A stretch of 64,000 nt of DNA from Isoetes taiwanensis. Its lineage: Eukaryota > Streptophyta > Lycopodiopsida > Isoetales > Isoetaceae. The notes beneath the pieces are model-generated. The model did not search any database, was not told where the DNA came from, and saw nothing but the letters and a program-made list of their open reading frames with translations. Position 1 is the stretch's first letter; the number at the start of each line of letters is the position of its first letter. Position numbers and translations under genes: made by a program. The stretch lies in assembly GCA_021234155.1 (NCBI GenBank), contig JAJEKV010000058.1, positions 2,289,060 through 2,353,059 on the forward strand, given 5' to 3'. Positions 36,210-46,130 of the stretch are shown here, piece by piece.

Positions 36210-36938
36210 GGGGCAGGCGAGAGCAAGATCCAAATGCCAATCCTGACACCCAAGAAGAGGATCAGGAGCATCAGGAGGAGGAGGAGGAGGAGCGCGCCCA
36301 AGAAGTGGAGGAACAAGAGAATCCTGAGAGCCAGGGTGATGCAGGGCAGAATGAGGAGGAGCAGGACGAGGCAATGACGGAAGAAACGGTGGAGAAACTC
36401 AAGGAGAAGAAGGAGTTAAAAAGGAAGAGGAAGGAAGAGAAGCTGGAGCGCAAAAAGAGAAAAGAGGAGTGCAAGAAGCAAAAAGAGGAGCACAAAAAGC
36501 AGAAAGAGGAGCGCAAGAAGCAGGAAGAAGAGAACAAGAAGCAGAGAGAGGACAAAGGAAAGGACCCAGTGCCGCCAAAGAAACCCCGGCGAAAGACAAA
36601 AACAACGCCGGCGAAGGGAGTTGTAATAGCGAGCTGAACCCGATAGGTTACCCTCATCCTCCGACACCGAAGTCGATGATGAGATAAGCGCCCCCACAAG
36701 AATCAAGGCTCTGGGAGCTTCAAATGCAGTGTTTGAAGAGGAGGAGACGGCAGCAGGACCACCACCCTACCCCAAATGGCCCAAGCCCAAGGCAGAAGAC
36801 AAGAAAGGCAAGCCAGCAAGGGAGTCATATGTACTCAAGCACGAGCAGGAGTACAGGAAAAAGCTTAAGGAGTACAACCAGGACATGAAAATGTACGAGG
36901 AATACTCCAAGTACTACGAGGAGCACAAGGTGACGTGA
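36210..36938 (+). pseudogene. Charged linker of the H3-like retrotransposon ORF
   Basis: After the CACTA element the frame is very rich in Glu, Lys, Gln and Arg (for example EECKKQKEEHKKQKEERKKQ). It forms a predicted long coiled coil or single helix, followed by a basic patch (KKPRRKTKTTPAKG). A frame change near 36,640-36,730 leads to PPPYPKWPKPKAEDKKGKPA and ESYVLKHEQEYRKKLKEYNQ. The latter weakly resembles the third helix of plant HMG-box proteins, which is inference only. The linker sits between the H3-tail start (22,679) and the H3-like fold (37,040), so it expands what would be the tail-to-core junction of H3. Confidence 0.6.
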
Positions 36939-37314
36939 CGCGGAAGGAGGCGCCATCGGTTAGAAGAACAACACCCCGCCCCGTAAAAGACCAACCACCG
37001 GGAAGCCAATGAGGAGAAAGGTGGATTCTTACTTCGCGAGCCGCCGAGATCCGCCATTTTCGTGAGGAGCTACGGTTGCTGATCCCACGAAACGCTTCTT
37101 TCACGGTGACTCACCCCGCCAAATTTTGCGTGAATTTGACAAGACCAAGAGAGTAACATGATGATGTTACTCGCGACTACGTGAGGCAAATGTAACAAAG
37201 GATAGTTCAAAGATTTTGAAGACTCAAGTAGCATGTGCCCTCCATGCAAAAAGAGTGACTTGTATGCCTAAAGACATGAAACTAGCTAGATACATTAAGA
37301 AAGAAGACTGCTAG
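36939..37314 (+). pseudogene. Histone-H3-like C-terminal fold in the retrotransposon
   Basis: Three frame-shifted segments align in order with histone H3. A tail-to-core segment has RRTTPRPVKDQPPG and KPMRRK. The alpha-N/alpha-1 segment is AEIRHFREELRLLIPRN, starting at 37,043, where E-I-R and L-L-I coincide with H3. Then comes ILREF (like LVREI), and finally an uninterrupted frame from about 37,177 with LREANVTKDSSKILKTQVAC, continuing ALHAKRVTCMPKDMKLARYI and ending KKEDC at the TAG 37,312-37,314. HAKRVT, MPKD and LAR match the invariant end of H3 in spacing and identity. Two stop codons and at least two frame changes break the region. The last ~45 codons are clean. It is H3-derived, not CENH3-specific as far as I can tell. 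Confidence 0.8.
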
Positions 37315-38201
37315 TTTATTGTAAATAACTTTTTGTAAATACAAAATTATGTTTTTATCATGATAATGTGTAAAATTGTAAGTATCTAGATTGTATTAAG
37401 GATATCCGCATTTGGAATTGCCAAAATTGGAGCAAAATTCAGTGTTTTTGGCTTCACCCCTCACAGAGTGCGCTAGACCAAATCCATCATTCTCAGATTA
37501 GCCTCTCGCGCACTATGTGAGTGGTCGACCACTGATCTTTGCCAAATGTAGAAAGTAAGGGTATAATCCAACCCACTCATTGAGATACGTAAGATTTGAC
37601 CCTTAGATTATAGAAATTGAGCCATCCTAGACCCAAACAGAGTCCCACCCCTCATAGAGTGCACCAGGACCAAATCCATCATTCTCGGATTAGCCTCTTG
37701 CGCAATGTGTGAGTGGTCGACCCCTGATCTATGCCAACACTTGTCCAAATGAAGCAAGTAAGGGCACAAGCTACTCGTCGAGATAAGTAGGATTTGACTC
37801 TTAGTTTGCATGTTTTGAGTCATCCTCGATCCAAAAAGGGCCCCACCTCTCACAGAGTGCGCCAGGACCAAATCCGTCATTCTCGGATTAGCCTCTCGCG
37901 CACTGGGTGAGTGGTCAGACCAAAATTGACCCAACTGACCCCAATTTTCCCCAAATTAGATGAAATTTTTTGCAATAGGATTTATGCACTCTTTAACCTA
38001 GTTTGCCTATGAATTGCATAGCAGCACCTTAGAATCATAGATATTCCCCAACTTTAAAATTTTCCAAAATTAGGGTTTTGTCTATAAATAGGACCACAAC
38101 CCTCATTTGCACCCTACTCATTTCCTCCTCACTCCAAGGCGATTTTCTAGCTCCCAAAGGCGCTTCCCCATCTGTTTGACATCCCCAGCTGCTCTAGTAT
38201 C
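37315..38201 (+). repeat. Intergenic leader with structured repeats B, C, D
   Basis: Three tandem units start at 37,455, 37,645 and 37,843 (period 190-198 bp). Each has an ~75-bp core with outer inverted arms (CTCACAGAGTGCGC and GCGCACT-x-TGTGAG in most copies) and an inner hairpin (AATCCGTCATTCTCGGATT), then a variable spacer. Arms keep complementarity despite changes between copies. CTATAAATAG at 38,082-38,091 precedes the next ORF. The same arrangement precedes the H3-tail ORF. Confidence 0.75.
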
Positions 38202-38786
38202 ATGGCAACATCAGCATTCAGGCGATGGTACAGCGCCATTGCTCACGTGGCCGAGGCCGAGGCCGACATCAACTCAGTCTTCGCCGTCTTTCAGAAGGAG
38301 ATTGATGTGGAGGCAACCATTAATGCCACCCCCTATTACCAAGACATCATGAATAAATTCCATGCCAAGATAGGACCTTCTTTAGTAGAACTTCCACCTT
38401 GCATAGGATACTTTACTCCAAGCATGGCCCTTCGTACAGCTCTGCAAGATATCCCTAAGATAGACAAGTACTTAGAAAACAAAGCTAGACGCTTGCCTAA
38501 TTTTATGTCAGTATCTGTAAATAGGAGGAGATATTTCTCTTACACCACAGTTGTAGCAATCTTCCTATCACATAGAGCCCAAACCCAGATAGGGGAACCA
38601 TCTGTCCAACCCCTAGACATTGAGCTTATGGCCATGGCAGCAGGTGAAGAAGAGAAGATGCGTCTGAAGTACGAGAGGGAGGAGCAGGAGGAAGAGGAGG
38701 GACGTGGGTCGGACATTGAAGACATCACCGACGCCGACTGGTACAAGAAAAGGCAAAGAAGCGGAGCAAAGAGCTCCGAGCTTTGA
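38202..38786 (+). CDS. Accessory ORF of the Ty3 element, unknown function
   Basis: An intact 194-residue frame starting MATSAFRRWYSAIAHVAEAE, with its own TATA-like box about 115 bp upstream. The N-terminal half is predicted mostly helical with hydrophobic patches. The C-terminus is acidic and charged (EEKMRLKYEREEQEEEEGRG), ending KKRQRSGAKSSEL. It lies between the H3-like ORF and gag, where some plant Ty3 elements carry extra ORFs. I recognise no family. It may continue after the stop through a frame change, since related-looking charged sequence runs on to about 39,000. Confidence 0.55.
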   Translation: MATSAFRRWYSAIAHVAEAEADINSVFAVFQKEIDVEATINATPYYQDIMNKFHAKIGPSLVELPPCIGYFTPSMALRTALQDIPKIDKYLENKARRLPNFMSVSVNRRRYFSYTTVVAIFLSHRAQTQIGEPSVQPLDIELMAMAAGEEEKMRLKYEREEQEEEEGRGSDIEDITDADWYKKRQRSGAKSSEL

Positions 38787-39731
38787 AGAGGGGCTGAGAA
38801 CCACGCGGATAACTCTACCACTTGGGCTAGGCATCACAAGCTTAACCCCAGTAATCATCCAAGGAGAGGCGTACCTGAGCCTCCACGACATCAAGAACTT
38901 TCCAGAGTGCAGGGACAGGGGCTACAGGATAGACGAAAGCCTACATCTCCTACGACAAAGAAAGGGACCTCGATGACTTCATCGACCGGAGACACGTAAC
39001 TTTCCCATCAACATAAGGGAGGCCCTGACATACACCGCCGACATTGATCGGACATAGAAGCCTACACCAAAGATCGCGATGATGGACCAGCAGGAGTTAC
39101 CTTCAGAGGAGGAGTTCTTAGCAATCCAAGAACGGATGGGAATTAGGGGGAAATCAACGAGAACACTCTTACCCAAAGACCTCGCCAGCCGCACCAAAGA
39201 CCAATCGAAGGCATCATCAACTTAGGGCAAAGATCAACTTAGCATCTTCCATGTACAAATGACTACAAGGAGATGGTAGAAGTACCGATTGATAAATACT
39301 CTGGAAGACACAGGGCTGCATTCAGATCCGGCGAGGAGGCAGGGCATGACAAAGCCCTGAGGTTCTATCTACCCTTGCTCATTGATAGAAGGATAGTGGT
39401 TATACACTGCCAATTCAGCCCACGTGGGGAAGGAGGAGTTTTTATGCTCATTGCTCTCTCAGAATTTGGAGGACATGCTCGCATGACCCCAAACATCGAC
39501 CATGTCATCCTTGTCAAGAGGACAATAGCATTAAGCATCTTCGACTTCAGCCCTTATAGGCTTACGTATGGTGTTGGCGCCACCGCCTTTATACATCGGA
39601 TTAAGGATTGAAGACTTGGTGACCGCACTCCAAGGAGGCACGACCACCAACATCCTGAGGAACTTAGGGCGAACGGTCGGCACAACCCAAGTAAAGAAAT
39701 TCTTGGAGGACAACCCAGATTATATTAAAAG
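38787..39731 (+). pseudogene. Degraded second accessory ORF of the Ty3 element
   Basis: Pieces in different frames: LPLGLGITSLTPVIIQGEAY (38,810-38,880), IAMMDQQELPSEEEFLAIQE (about 39,075-39,140) and an intact 112-codon frame at 39,273-39,611. The last contains DKALRFYLPLLIDRRIVVIH and GGVFMLIALSEFGGHARMTP, a hydrophobic beta-rich segment. Several stops separate them. No known family. It is placed just upstream of gag. Confidence 0.4.
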
Positions 39732-39918
39732 ACTCCAAGAATAAAACTTAAAATTTTCAATTTCCTATGTCTATTTATGAATGTAAACATATTATATCCA
39801 TGAATATAAATGTCATATTGATCATGCTCTCTTGATATATTTTGTTCCCACAATTATATCACCAAACAAACCAATTGAATGACAAAACAATGAACTAATC
39901 ATTAGAGTGTAATCTAAT

Positions 39919-41055
39919 GTGTATGCAGCTAGAGTACCTAGGAATATTGGGGAACAAGGACAACATGAGCAAAAGCACACTCCAGCAAGGCAATTCCAGC
40001 CAAGAAATCTGTACCAGGAGTTCGAAGCACCAATCCCGAAACAGGAGATATCCCAGATAAGGTCAGACATCCACGAGATAAGAGCATCACCGGGCAGAGC
40101 AAAGAACAAAGCGCACCAGACTAGAACGCATAATTGCCGTTTACACCACCGCCGAAAGCGGCTAAACCAAAGAAGAGAAGCCGGAGAAGGAGGTCACCCA
40201 GCACGAATTCCTCCAACTCAAGTTCCGACTCCGACTCCGAGTCTGATGAGCAGGAGAATGAGCAACAGGACCGCCGGGAGGGTCCCAACCGTGATAGGGG
40301 CAGGGTAGAAGCCGATTATCAGAAGAAGGTTGACTCGGCATTGAGCAATGTATGAAAAGCAAGGAAGTTGGAGCAATTCTCAAGGGATAGCAGGTCTGGA
40401 ATGGAAGCCGAGACATGGTTAGATGAAATGAGGGAGTATGGGAATGCTTATAGCATGAAGGATAAGGGCAAAGGCAGAGTAGCAACAACCAACCTTAAGA
40501 GAGCAGCAAGGATTTGGTGGAAAGGCTATGCCAAATCCCATGGACTAAGCAGGGATAGTTGCAGGTTCAAGAAGTTTGCCAAAGCATTTAAGCGCCATTA
40601 TGTTCCAAGGGAACACAAGTGTCGTATGATGCAAAGAGCTTCTACGTGTTGCGCAGGCAATAAGACGACCCGTATACACTGAAGAGTCCATGAGGCTGAG
40701 GCTCTATGTGCCGAAATTGAGTGAAAGACAAGTAGTAGAGGGATGCATCGAAGGCTTGAATGAAGAAATCAGGAAGCTAGTGAGAGCAATAAACCCCAAG
40801 ACGCTGGTCGGGCGGTAGTCGAGGGCGGTGAGCTTACAAGGAACGTAACCTCAAGAGAGTGGGCGAAGCGCAGCAAGCATTTCATCGTGACAAGGGGCTA
40901 CAGGAAGGTATAGCCCAAGAGCAAGAAGCCCAGCAGCTAGCAGACCTCAATACAACGCAAATTCCGGGAAGCAAGGCAATGGAAACTTTGGCAAGCAGGA
41001 TAAGAAACAGGTTAGCTTCAAGGAGCAAGGATGGGGTTCAAACTACTTCAAGGCA
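39919..41055 (+). pseudogene. gag region of the Ty3 element
   Basis: Frames run through a Gln/Arg-rich start, a Lys/Arg and Ser/Asp patch (about 40,134-40,260), and the capsid-like segment AETWLDEMREYGNAYSMKDK, NLKRAARIWWKGYAKSHGLS and FKKFAKAFKRHYVPREHKCR (40,405-40,640). The A-x-x-W-W-x-G and F-x-x-x-F-x-x-x-Y-x-P pattern is the plant gag signature. Frame changes after 40,640 and 40,800 and a TGA near 40,355 break it. The structural protein would form the virus-like particle. Position before the zinc knuckle is as expected. Confidence 0.7.
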
Positions 41056-41532
41056 GTGAAGCAGTTCTTACAGTCCATCCCCAAAGAGAAGAGGCAGGAA
41101 TGTCTTGAAAAGCAGTTGTGCTTCAGGTGCTTGCAGCCAGGACATCGGACACATAATTGCCCATTTGTGATGAACGCGGCGTTAGCGGAGCTAGGATGGG
41201 AGACACCCACGGACGTCGACGAAGAAGATGCTCCCGACTACATCCAGGGTGAGTGCCACATCTTTGCCGCTATTGACCGAGAATGCCGCCGAGTCGATCA
41301 AGTCATTTCGACGACTGGGAAGGCTCAAGCCAAGTCCTTCATAGTGTTGATAGACACAGGGAGTACCCACAATTTTGTCTCGCCAAGGATGGTAGAAATG
41401 TTGAAGCTGAAGCCTTTGAAGTCCAAGTCTAGGCCGGTTGTGTTGGCAAGTGGGGCAGTCCGACACACAGCTGGGAAGAGAATTAACTTCAACATAGACT
41501 TGCCAGGTATCAATGTTGGAATAGGAGCGTAA
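41056..41532 (+). CDS. Zinc knuckle and aspartic protease of the Ty3 element
   Basis: The open frame contains CFRCLQPGHRTHNC (C-x2-C-x4-H-x4-C, the CCHC knuckle that binds RNA) at about 41,119-41,160. It is followed by FIVLIDTGSTHNFVSPRMVE at about 41,338-41,400. DTGSTHNF is the protease active-site loop of plant Ty3/gypsy elements. The flap side follows (PVVLASGAVRHTAGKR). The frame closes at 41,532, where an intact element would continue to RT, so a frameshift ends it early. Confidence 0.85.
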   Translation: MKQFLQSIPKEKRQECLEKQLCFRCLQPGHRTHNCPFVMNAALAELGWETPTDVDEEDAPDYIQGECHIFAAIDRECRRVDQVISTTGKAQAKSFIVLIDTGSTHNFVSPRMVEMLKLKPLKSKSRPVVLASGAVRHTAGKRINFNIDLPGINVGIGA

Positions 41533-41592
41533 GTCATGAACATCTAGCAAGTACAACTTGATCATAGGCATGGAATACCTTGGGCCTGAGCT

Positions 41593-42560
41593 GTGATTGA
41601 TTGTGGGAAGCGGAAAGTAACCTTAACAACGCCAGAGGGCAAGGTCATTGAGATAACAGATAAAGAAGTCACCCCAATCATGAAATGCATGTCTAGTAAG
41701 AAGTTACTTAGATGCTTAAAGAAGGAGCAAGTAGCCTATGTCTTTAAACTCGAAGTTGACGAGCAAGAGACAACGGAAGAGAAAGAGGCCAAAGCATTGA
41801 GCAAGCTCCCAAATCCTATAGCAAAGTTGGTGAAGGAATTCCATGATTTGTTCCCAGATGAGATTAAGCAACTTCCACCTTACAGCAGAAGTCGAGTGTG
41901 AAATAGCACTTGAGCCGGAACTAAGCCAACAAGCAAGCAAGCCCTACGGATGTCAACCCGTGGTTGACGGAATTGAAGAAGCAAATTGTGTGGAGTTGCT
42001 AGACCTAGGGTTTATAAGACCTAGTGTCTCTCCATTTGGAGCGCCAACACTCTTCGCGAAGAAGAAGGATGGAAGTCTTAGGATGTGCATTGACTATCGT
42101 CAATTAAACAAGCACACCATCAAGAACAAGTATGCCCTACCACGATCAGATGATCTGATGGATCAATTGCAGGGAGCAAAGGTCTTCTCCATGATAGATT
42201 TGAGGTCAGGCTATCACCAAATCAGAATTAAGGAAGAGGACATCCATAAGTCCGCAGATTCGTGACGAGATATGGGCACTATGAGTTCACAAAGGATGTC
42301 ATTCGGTTTGTCCAATGCTCCAAAGAACTTTCATGAGGCTCATGAACGATGTTTTCCGTGAATTCCTAGATTCTTTCATCATAGTTTTCTTTGATAATAT
42401 TCTAGTTTACAGTAAATCTCCAGAGGGGCATGTCCAAAGACTTGAGAAAGGTGCTTGAAAAGCTAAGAAGGCATCAACTCTTTCGGGCTATCCAAGTGCC
42501 ACCGCAAATGAAAAGAGTAGAGTACTTGGGGCATGTGATCACAAAGAAAGGATTTCCACC
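41593..42560 (+). pseudogene. Reverse transcriptase of the Ty3 element
   Basis: After a linker, the RT signature is clear: [40 protein letters not shown], and [20 protein letters not shown] (through 42,246). A frame change near 42,265 leads to the catalytic region, which reads VFFDNILVYS at about 42,382-42,412. The family has F-x-D-D there, so the second active-site Asp is Asn and the enzyme is probably dead even aside from the frame breaks. Further frameshifts occur before 42,560. Confidence 0.85.
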
Positions 42561-42589
42561 CCTCCTGCCAAGATCAAAGCGGTGATTGA

Positions 42590-43140
42590 TTGGCCGCACC
42601 AAAGTACACCCATGAAGTGAGAAGCTTCCTCGGTTTAGTAGGATATTACAGAAGTTCGTCCAAGAACTTTGCAAAGGTAGCAGCCCCCCGACGGACCTCA
42701 CCAAAGCAGAAAGATAAAGGATTGGGCAAGTCATTGGCAAAAGAAGGCCCATGCAAAGATTTGAGACATTGAAGGAAGCTTTAACGACAAATAGCCTTAG
42801 TCTTGCCAGATCCATCCAAGGATAAGCTTGTAGCAACAGACGCTAGCAGGATGCAACAGGTGCAGTACTCATGCAGGAGGAAAGGGTAGTCGCATATGAC
42901 TCCAAGAAGATGAATGATGCGGAGCAAATGATATATCCAACTCATGACCAAGAACTCTTGGCCATTGTAAGAGCATTGCGAATCTGGAGACACTATTTGT
43001 TGGGAAGGAAGTTCCAACTAGACACAGATCATCAAAGCCTCCAGTATATATTCATGCAACCACTCCTGAACCCGAGGCAAAGAAGGTGGGATGGAATTTC
43101 TCGAAGAATATGACTTCGAGATAGCCTACAAGCCAGGCAA
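42590..43140 (+). pseudogene. RNase H segment of the Ty3 element
   Basis: The reading YTHEVRSFLGLVGYYRSSSK, then (after frame changes) VAYDSKKMNDAEQMIYPTHD, QELLAIVRALRIWRHYLLGR and FQLDTDHQSLQYIF is the standard chromovirus RT-connection and RNase H. The E of the P-T-H-D-x-E-L motif and the D of T-D-H-x-S-L are present. Frames are interrupted around 42,700-42,860. Confidence 0.8.
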
Positions 43141-43905
43141 GCTAAACATAGTCGCAGATGTGCTCTCCAGGAAGCCCTTGAAGATGAGGATGCATTGTAA
43201 TGCCATATCAACACTCACAAGTGAGTATGGCAAGAAGATTGAAGAGACCTTGCCAACAGATTGCGACTTTAAAGAAGTATGGGCAAGCCTCTCTAAAGAG
43301 GCAAAAACAGACAAAGAAAGGGAGGCCTTCAAGAACTATAAAAAGGAAGGAAACCTCCTATACCATAAGAACAAGTTGTGTGTACCAGAATCTTCGGAAG
43401 TAAGAAAGTTAATCCTACATTATACACACAATAGCCCCATAGCTGGCCATGCAGGGTTTATGAAGACATACTTCAAGATTAGAAGCAGCTACTTCTGGCC
43501 CGGCATGAAGAAGCAGATAGCAAGGTACATTCCTGAATGCCAGATATGCCAGCAAACAAAGGCGGAGCAACTCCGAATCCCATGAGACTTAGAAAGTGGG
43601 AAGTCATAAGCATGGACTTCATTACAGGACTTCCAAGAACAGCAAGAGGCAAGGATGCCCTGATGGTGGTGGTAGATAAGTTGTCGAAGATGGCACACTT
43701 TGTGCCGTGCAGGACAACAGACACAGCATTGGATACTTGCCGTCCTATTTATTAAGGAGATTTTTAGACTCTACGGCATGCCGAGGGAGATAATCTCGGA
43801 TAGGGACTCTAAATTCATGAGTGCATTTTGGCAGAACCTATTTACCGCCATCTTGACGAAGCTTTCTATGAGCACAACATATCATCCGCAAACAGATGGT
43901 TAGAC
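43091..43905 (+). pseudogene. Integrase of the Ty3 element
   Basis: The zinc-binding N-terminal domain reads HYTHNSPIAGHAGFMKTYFK, ending [10 protein letters not shown] (H-H-C-C). The catalytic core has [20 protein letters not shown] (first Asp at about 43,616) and IISDRDSKFMSAFWQNLF (second Asp). YHPQTDG follows, but the next codon is TAG (43,902-43,904) where the family has Gln, and the frame also shifts near 43,585 and 43,755. Integrase inserts the element's cDNA. Confidence 0.82.
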
Positions 43906-44189
43906 GGAGCGAACAATCTAAGTGGGAAGATTTCATCCACTTAGTAGAGTTCGCCTACAACAGCACTAAGCAGGAGTCATCGCAGATATCTCCTTTCATG
44001 ATAAATTATGGGTATCAGTGTCTTACCCCAGATACCTGGCACAACCCAGTGTCAAAAGTGGAAGTCTCTTAGCAGATGTTATCGGATATGCAGCAATTGG
44101 TGGAGGAGGTAAGAGGTTAACCTTCTAGCAAATGGTGAAGTAGGCGTAAAAGTGTAGCCGATAAGCATAGAACGGTAAGGGAATTTCAG

Positions 44190-44651
44190 GTGGGAGACAA
44201 TGTATGGTTGAAGATCAAGGTGAAGCAGGTCAAGCTCCGTGATCGGAATTGCAAGAAGCTTGTTCCAAGATGGGCCGGACCTTTCGTGATAACCAAAAGA
44301 GTAGGTACCCAATCCTACAAGTTGGACCTGCCAGCACATCTCAAAATCCATAGGGTCTTCCATGTAAGTCTCCTAAAGAGGCACACTCCTAATCCAGAGG
44401 AAGTATTGGAGACCACCGAGTTACTAGAAATGACGGATGACCAGCTTGAAATCGTCCCTGAGGTTCTTCTTGACAGGGCCTACAAGAAGACAAGAAGATC
44501 CAAATTTCTCCAATACCTTGGGAAATGGACGCATTTACCTGTGGAGGACGCTACGTGGGTACTACAATCAGATTTGCAGAAGCAGTACCCCCAATTCATG
44601 GAGCAATGCAAGGGTCGGCTCATCACCGAAGTAGTCGACACAATCGACTGA
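44190..44651 (+). CDS. Integrase C-terminal part with chromodomain
   Basis: The open frame begins with the GPY/F-type module (LVPRWAGPFVITKRVGTQSY, then LPAHLKIHRVFHVSLLKRH) and ends with a chromodomain: PEVLLDRAYKKTRRSKFLQY, then LGKWTHLPVEDATWVLQSDL. The aromatic Y/W/W pattern of the chromodomain is kept. Such a tail targets chromovirus integration to chromatin, often H3K9-methylated heterochromatin. It is separated from the catalytic core by the stop at 43,902 and frameshifts up to 44,160. The element's coding region ends at the TGA 44,649-44,651. Confidence 0.85.
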   Translation: MGDNVWLKIKVKQVKLRDRNCKKLVPRWAGPFVITKRVGTQSYKLDLPAHLKIHRVFHVSLLKRHTPNPEEVLETTELLEMTDDQLEIVPEVLLDRAYKKTRRSKFLQYLGKWTHLPVEDATWVLQSDLQKQYPQFMEQCKGRLITEVVDTID

Positions 44652-46130
44652 TAGGTGAGTAGAAGGTAGATTAAAAGTCTACTCGCCTCACCAAGTAGAT
44701 GACCTTGAGAGATAAGAGGTCATTCAGGCATGCATTGATAGGAAAGCACCTCTAGTCAATGCCTACCACGGGAAGGACGCCGTCCTTCACGCCCAAATAC
44801 GGGAAGGACGCCACCTTTCACGCCAAAGGCAACTAAAGGTGTAGGCATGAGTGTCATCCTAGGCATGATAGGGTGCTGTCTCCACTGGCCACGATGGAAG
44901 AAGCATCCTCTTCCTACGCCGGGAGATTAGTCTTGCATCCATGTAAATTGTAATTAATGGGTGGTTCCCTAATAACCAACTTTATGATAATTAAATGTGT
45001 ACTAACGTAGTATTGGACCTGCAGGCCAATAGGAGAGTCTAGCGGCAGGAAGGTCACACTGCGAAGACTTGCAACACATAATTTTGTCATGATGTGTTGT
45101 AAGGGAACAAGGTGGAACCTTAAGTAGGAAATTTTGGAACTATGTTAATAAGGATAATGGTATAAGCTATAAAATTTTGTGAATAAGAGACGATAAAGCA
45201 AGAGGATGGAATAACCTCTTATCATAGTATAATAATAAAGCAAGGATATGTTATCATAAATTAAAATATTACCTTGAAGTATTTATGTGTAAAGTTATAT
45301 GTATCAAGTGTGAGCATTGCTTGCCGAGGATTTGGCTATAGTTTGCATGTGATGCGCGAGAGAATTGTATTTGCAAATTGCATTTGTTGGACTACCATGG
45401 AAGGTGAGACACATGGTACGATATAGGTGCAAATTTTTGTCAAGGGCATTTAATGTGGGATGGTTTATCTTGCTTTATCTATAGTGTGTTAGTCTAATTA
45501 ACATGAACGTCTTTTGGATTAAATAATTTTGGTCCAGCACATTCATGTAATTTTTTTTGGAGTTATGTGCCACCAACGTGTTCCTGATGGCCCAACGACC
45601 TTATGTTATCCTTTGGAGTAAGAAAATTATAAACCACATCTAGTTTCCAGTTTTGGGAAAGTGATAAACTGTATAGGACTAGGTTACTTAATGGTAATTG
45701 ATACTAAAGGTCCTTTCACCTTTTTCGATATGCAAATCCTCATTTTTCATTTATGCTCATCAAAAGCAATAGTTATTATCTTCAATAGTTCAGTTAGCAA
45801 CTTATCTCTCTTTTTCTACAGTTCTTGCGCCTTGTCTACGAGACGACTGAACCAAACATCACAAATGTCTTCGTTTTAGCTTGCAATGAAGAGCCATATA
45901 AGTTAGGCTATGTTTGAGCAAGCACCTTATTTTGTTGTATCATTGTTTGATAGCTATCAAGTGCTTGTGGAGCTCTTGATAACCACACAAGCACGCCCAC
46001 CACAAATCCCAAAAAGATTACATCGTACAAACCCTCGTACATAAGCACCTTATTATGTTGCAACATTGTTTGGTACTTATCAATTTCAATTTTCTAAAAA
46101 CGTATAGGGGAATGTCTTGGGAGTCTTAGA
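44652..46130. other. AT-rich stretch after the Ty3 coding region
   Basis: A 3' LTR would be expected here, but nothing like TGTGACGT...ACGTCACA or the LTR interior was found. GGGAAGGACGCC occurs twice near 44,770-44,815. Between 45,000 and 46,100 the DNA is AT-rich with no supported gene, so the 3' end of the element was lost or replaced. Confidence 0.5.

Larger units (their letters stand above)
36210..44651 (+). mobile_element. 3' part of the Ty3/gypsy chromovirus
   Basis: This continues the H3-like ORF, then three more structured repeats, two accessory ORFs, gag, zinc knuckle, protease, RT, RNase H, integrase and chromodomain. Every long frame is broken at least once. No 3' LTR resembling 20,521-22,047 follows; sequence to 46,100 is AT-rich and unassigned. 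Element end is therefore unknown. Confidence 0.85.

Noticed and set aside
36126-36699. Minus-strand frames rich in Ser, Phe and Leu opposite the Glu/Lys linker
   Set aside because: They are the antisense of a GAG/AAG-rich coding region; the composition alone keeps them open.
36939-37314. Calling the retroelement histone a CENH3
   Set aside because: The ALHAKRVT-x-MPKD end follows canonical H3 more closely than plant CENH3, and loop 1 is too damaged to judge.
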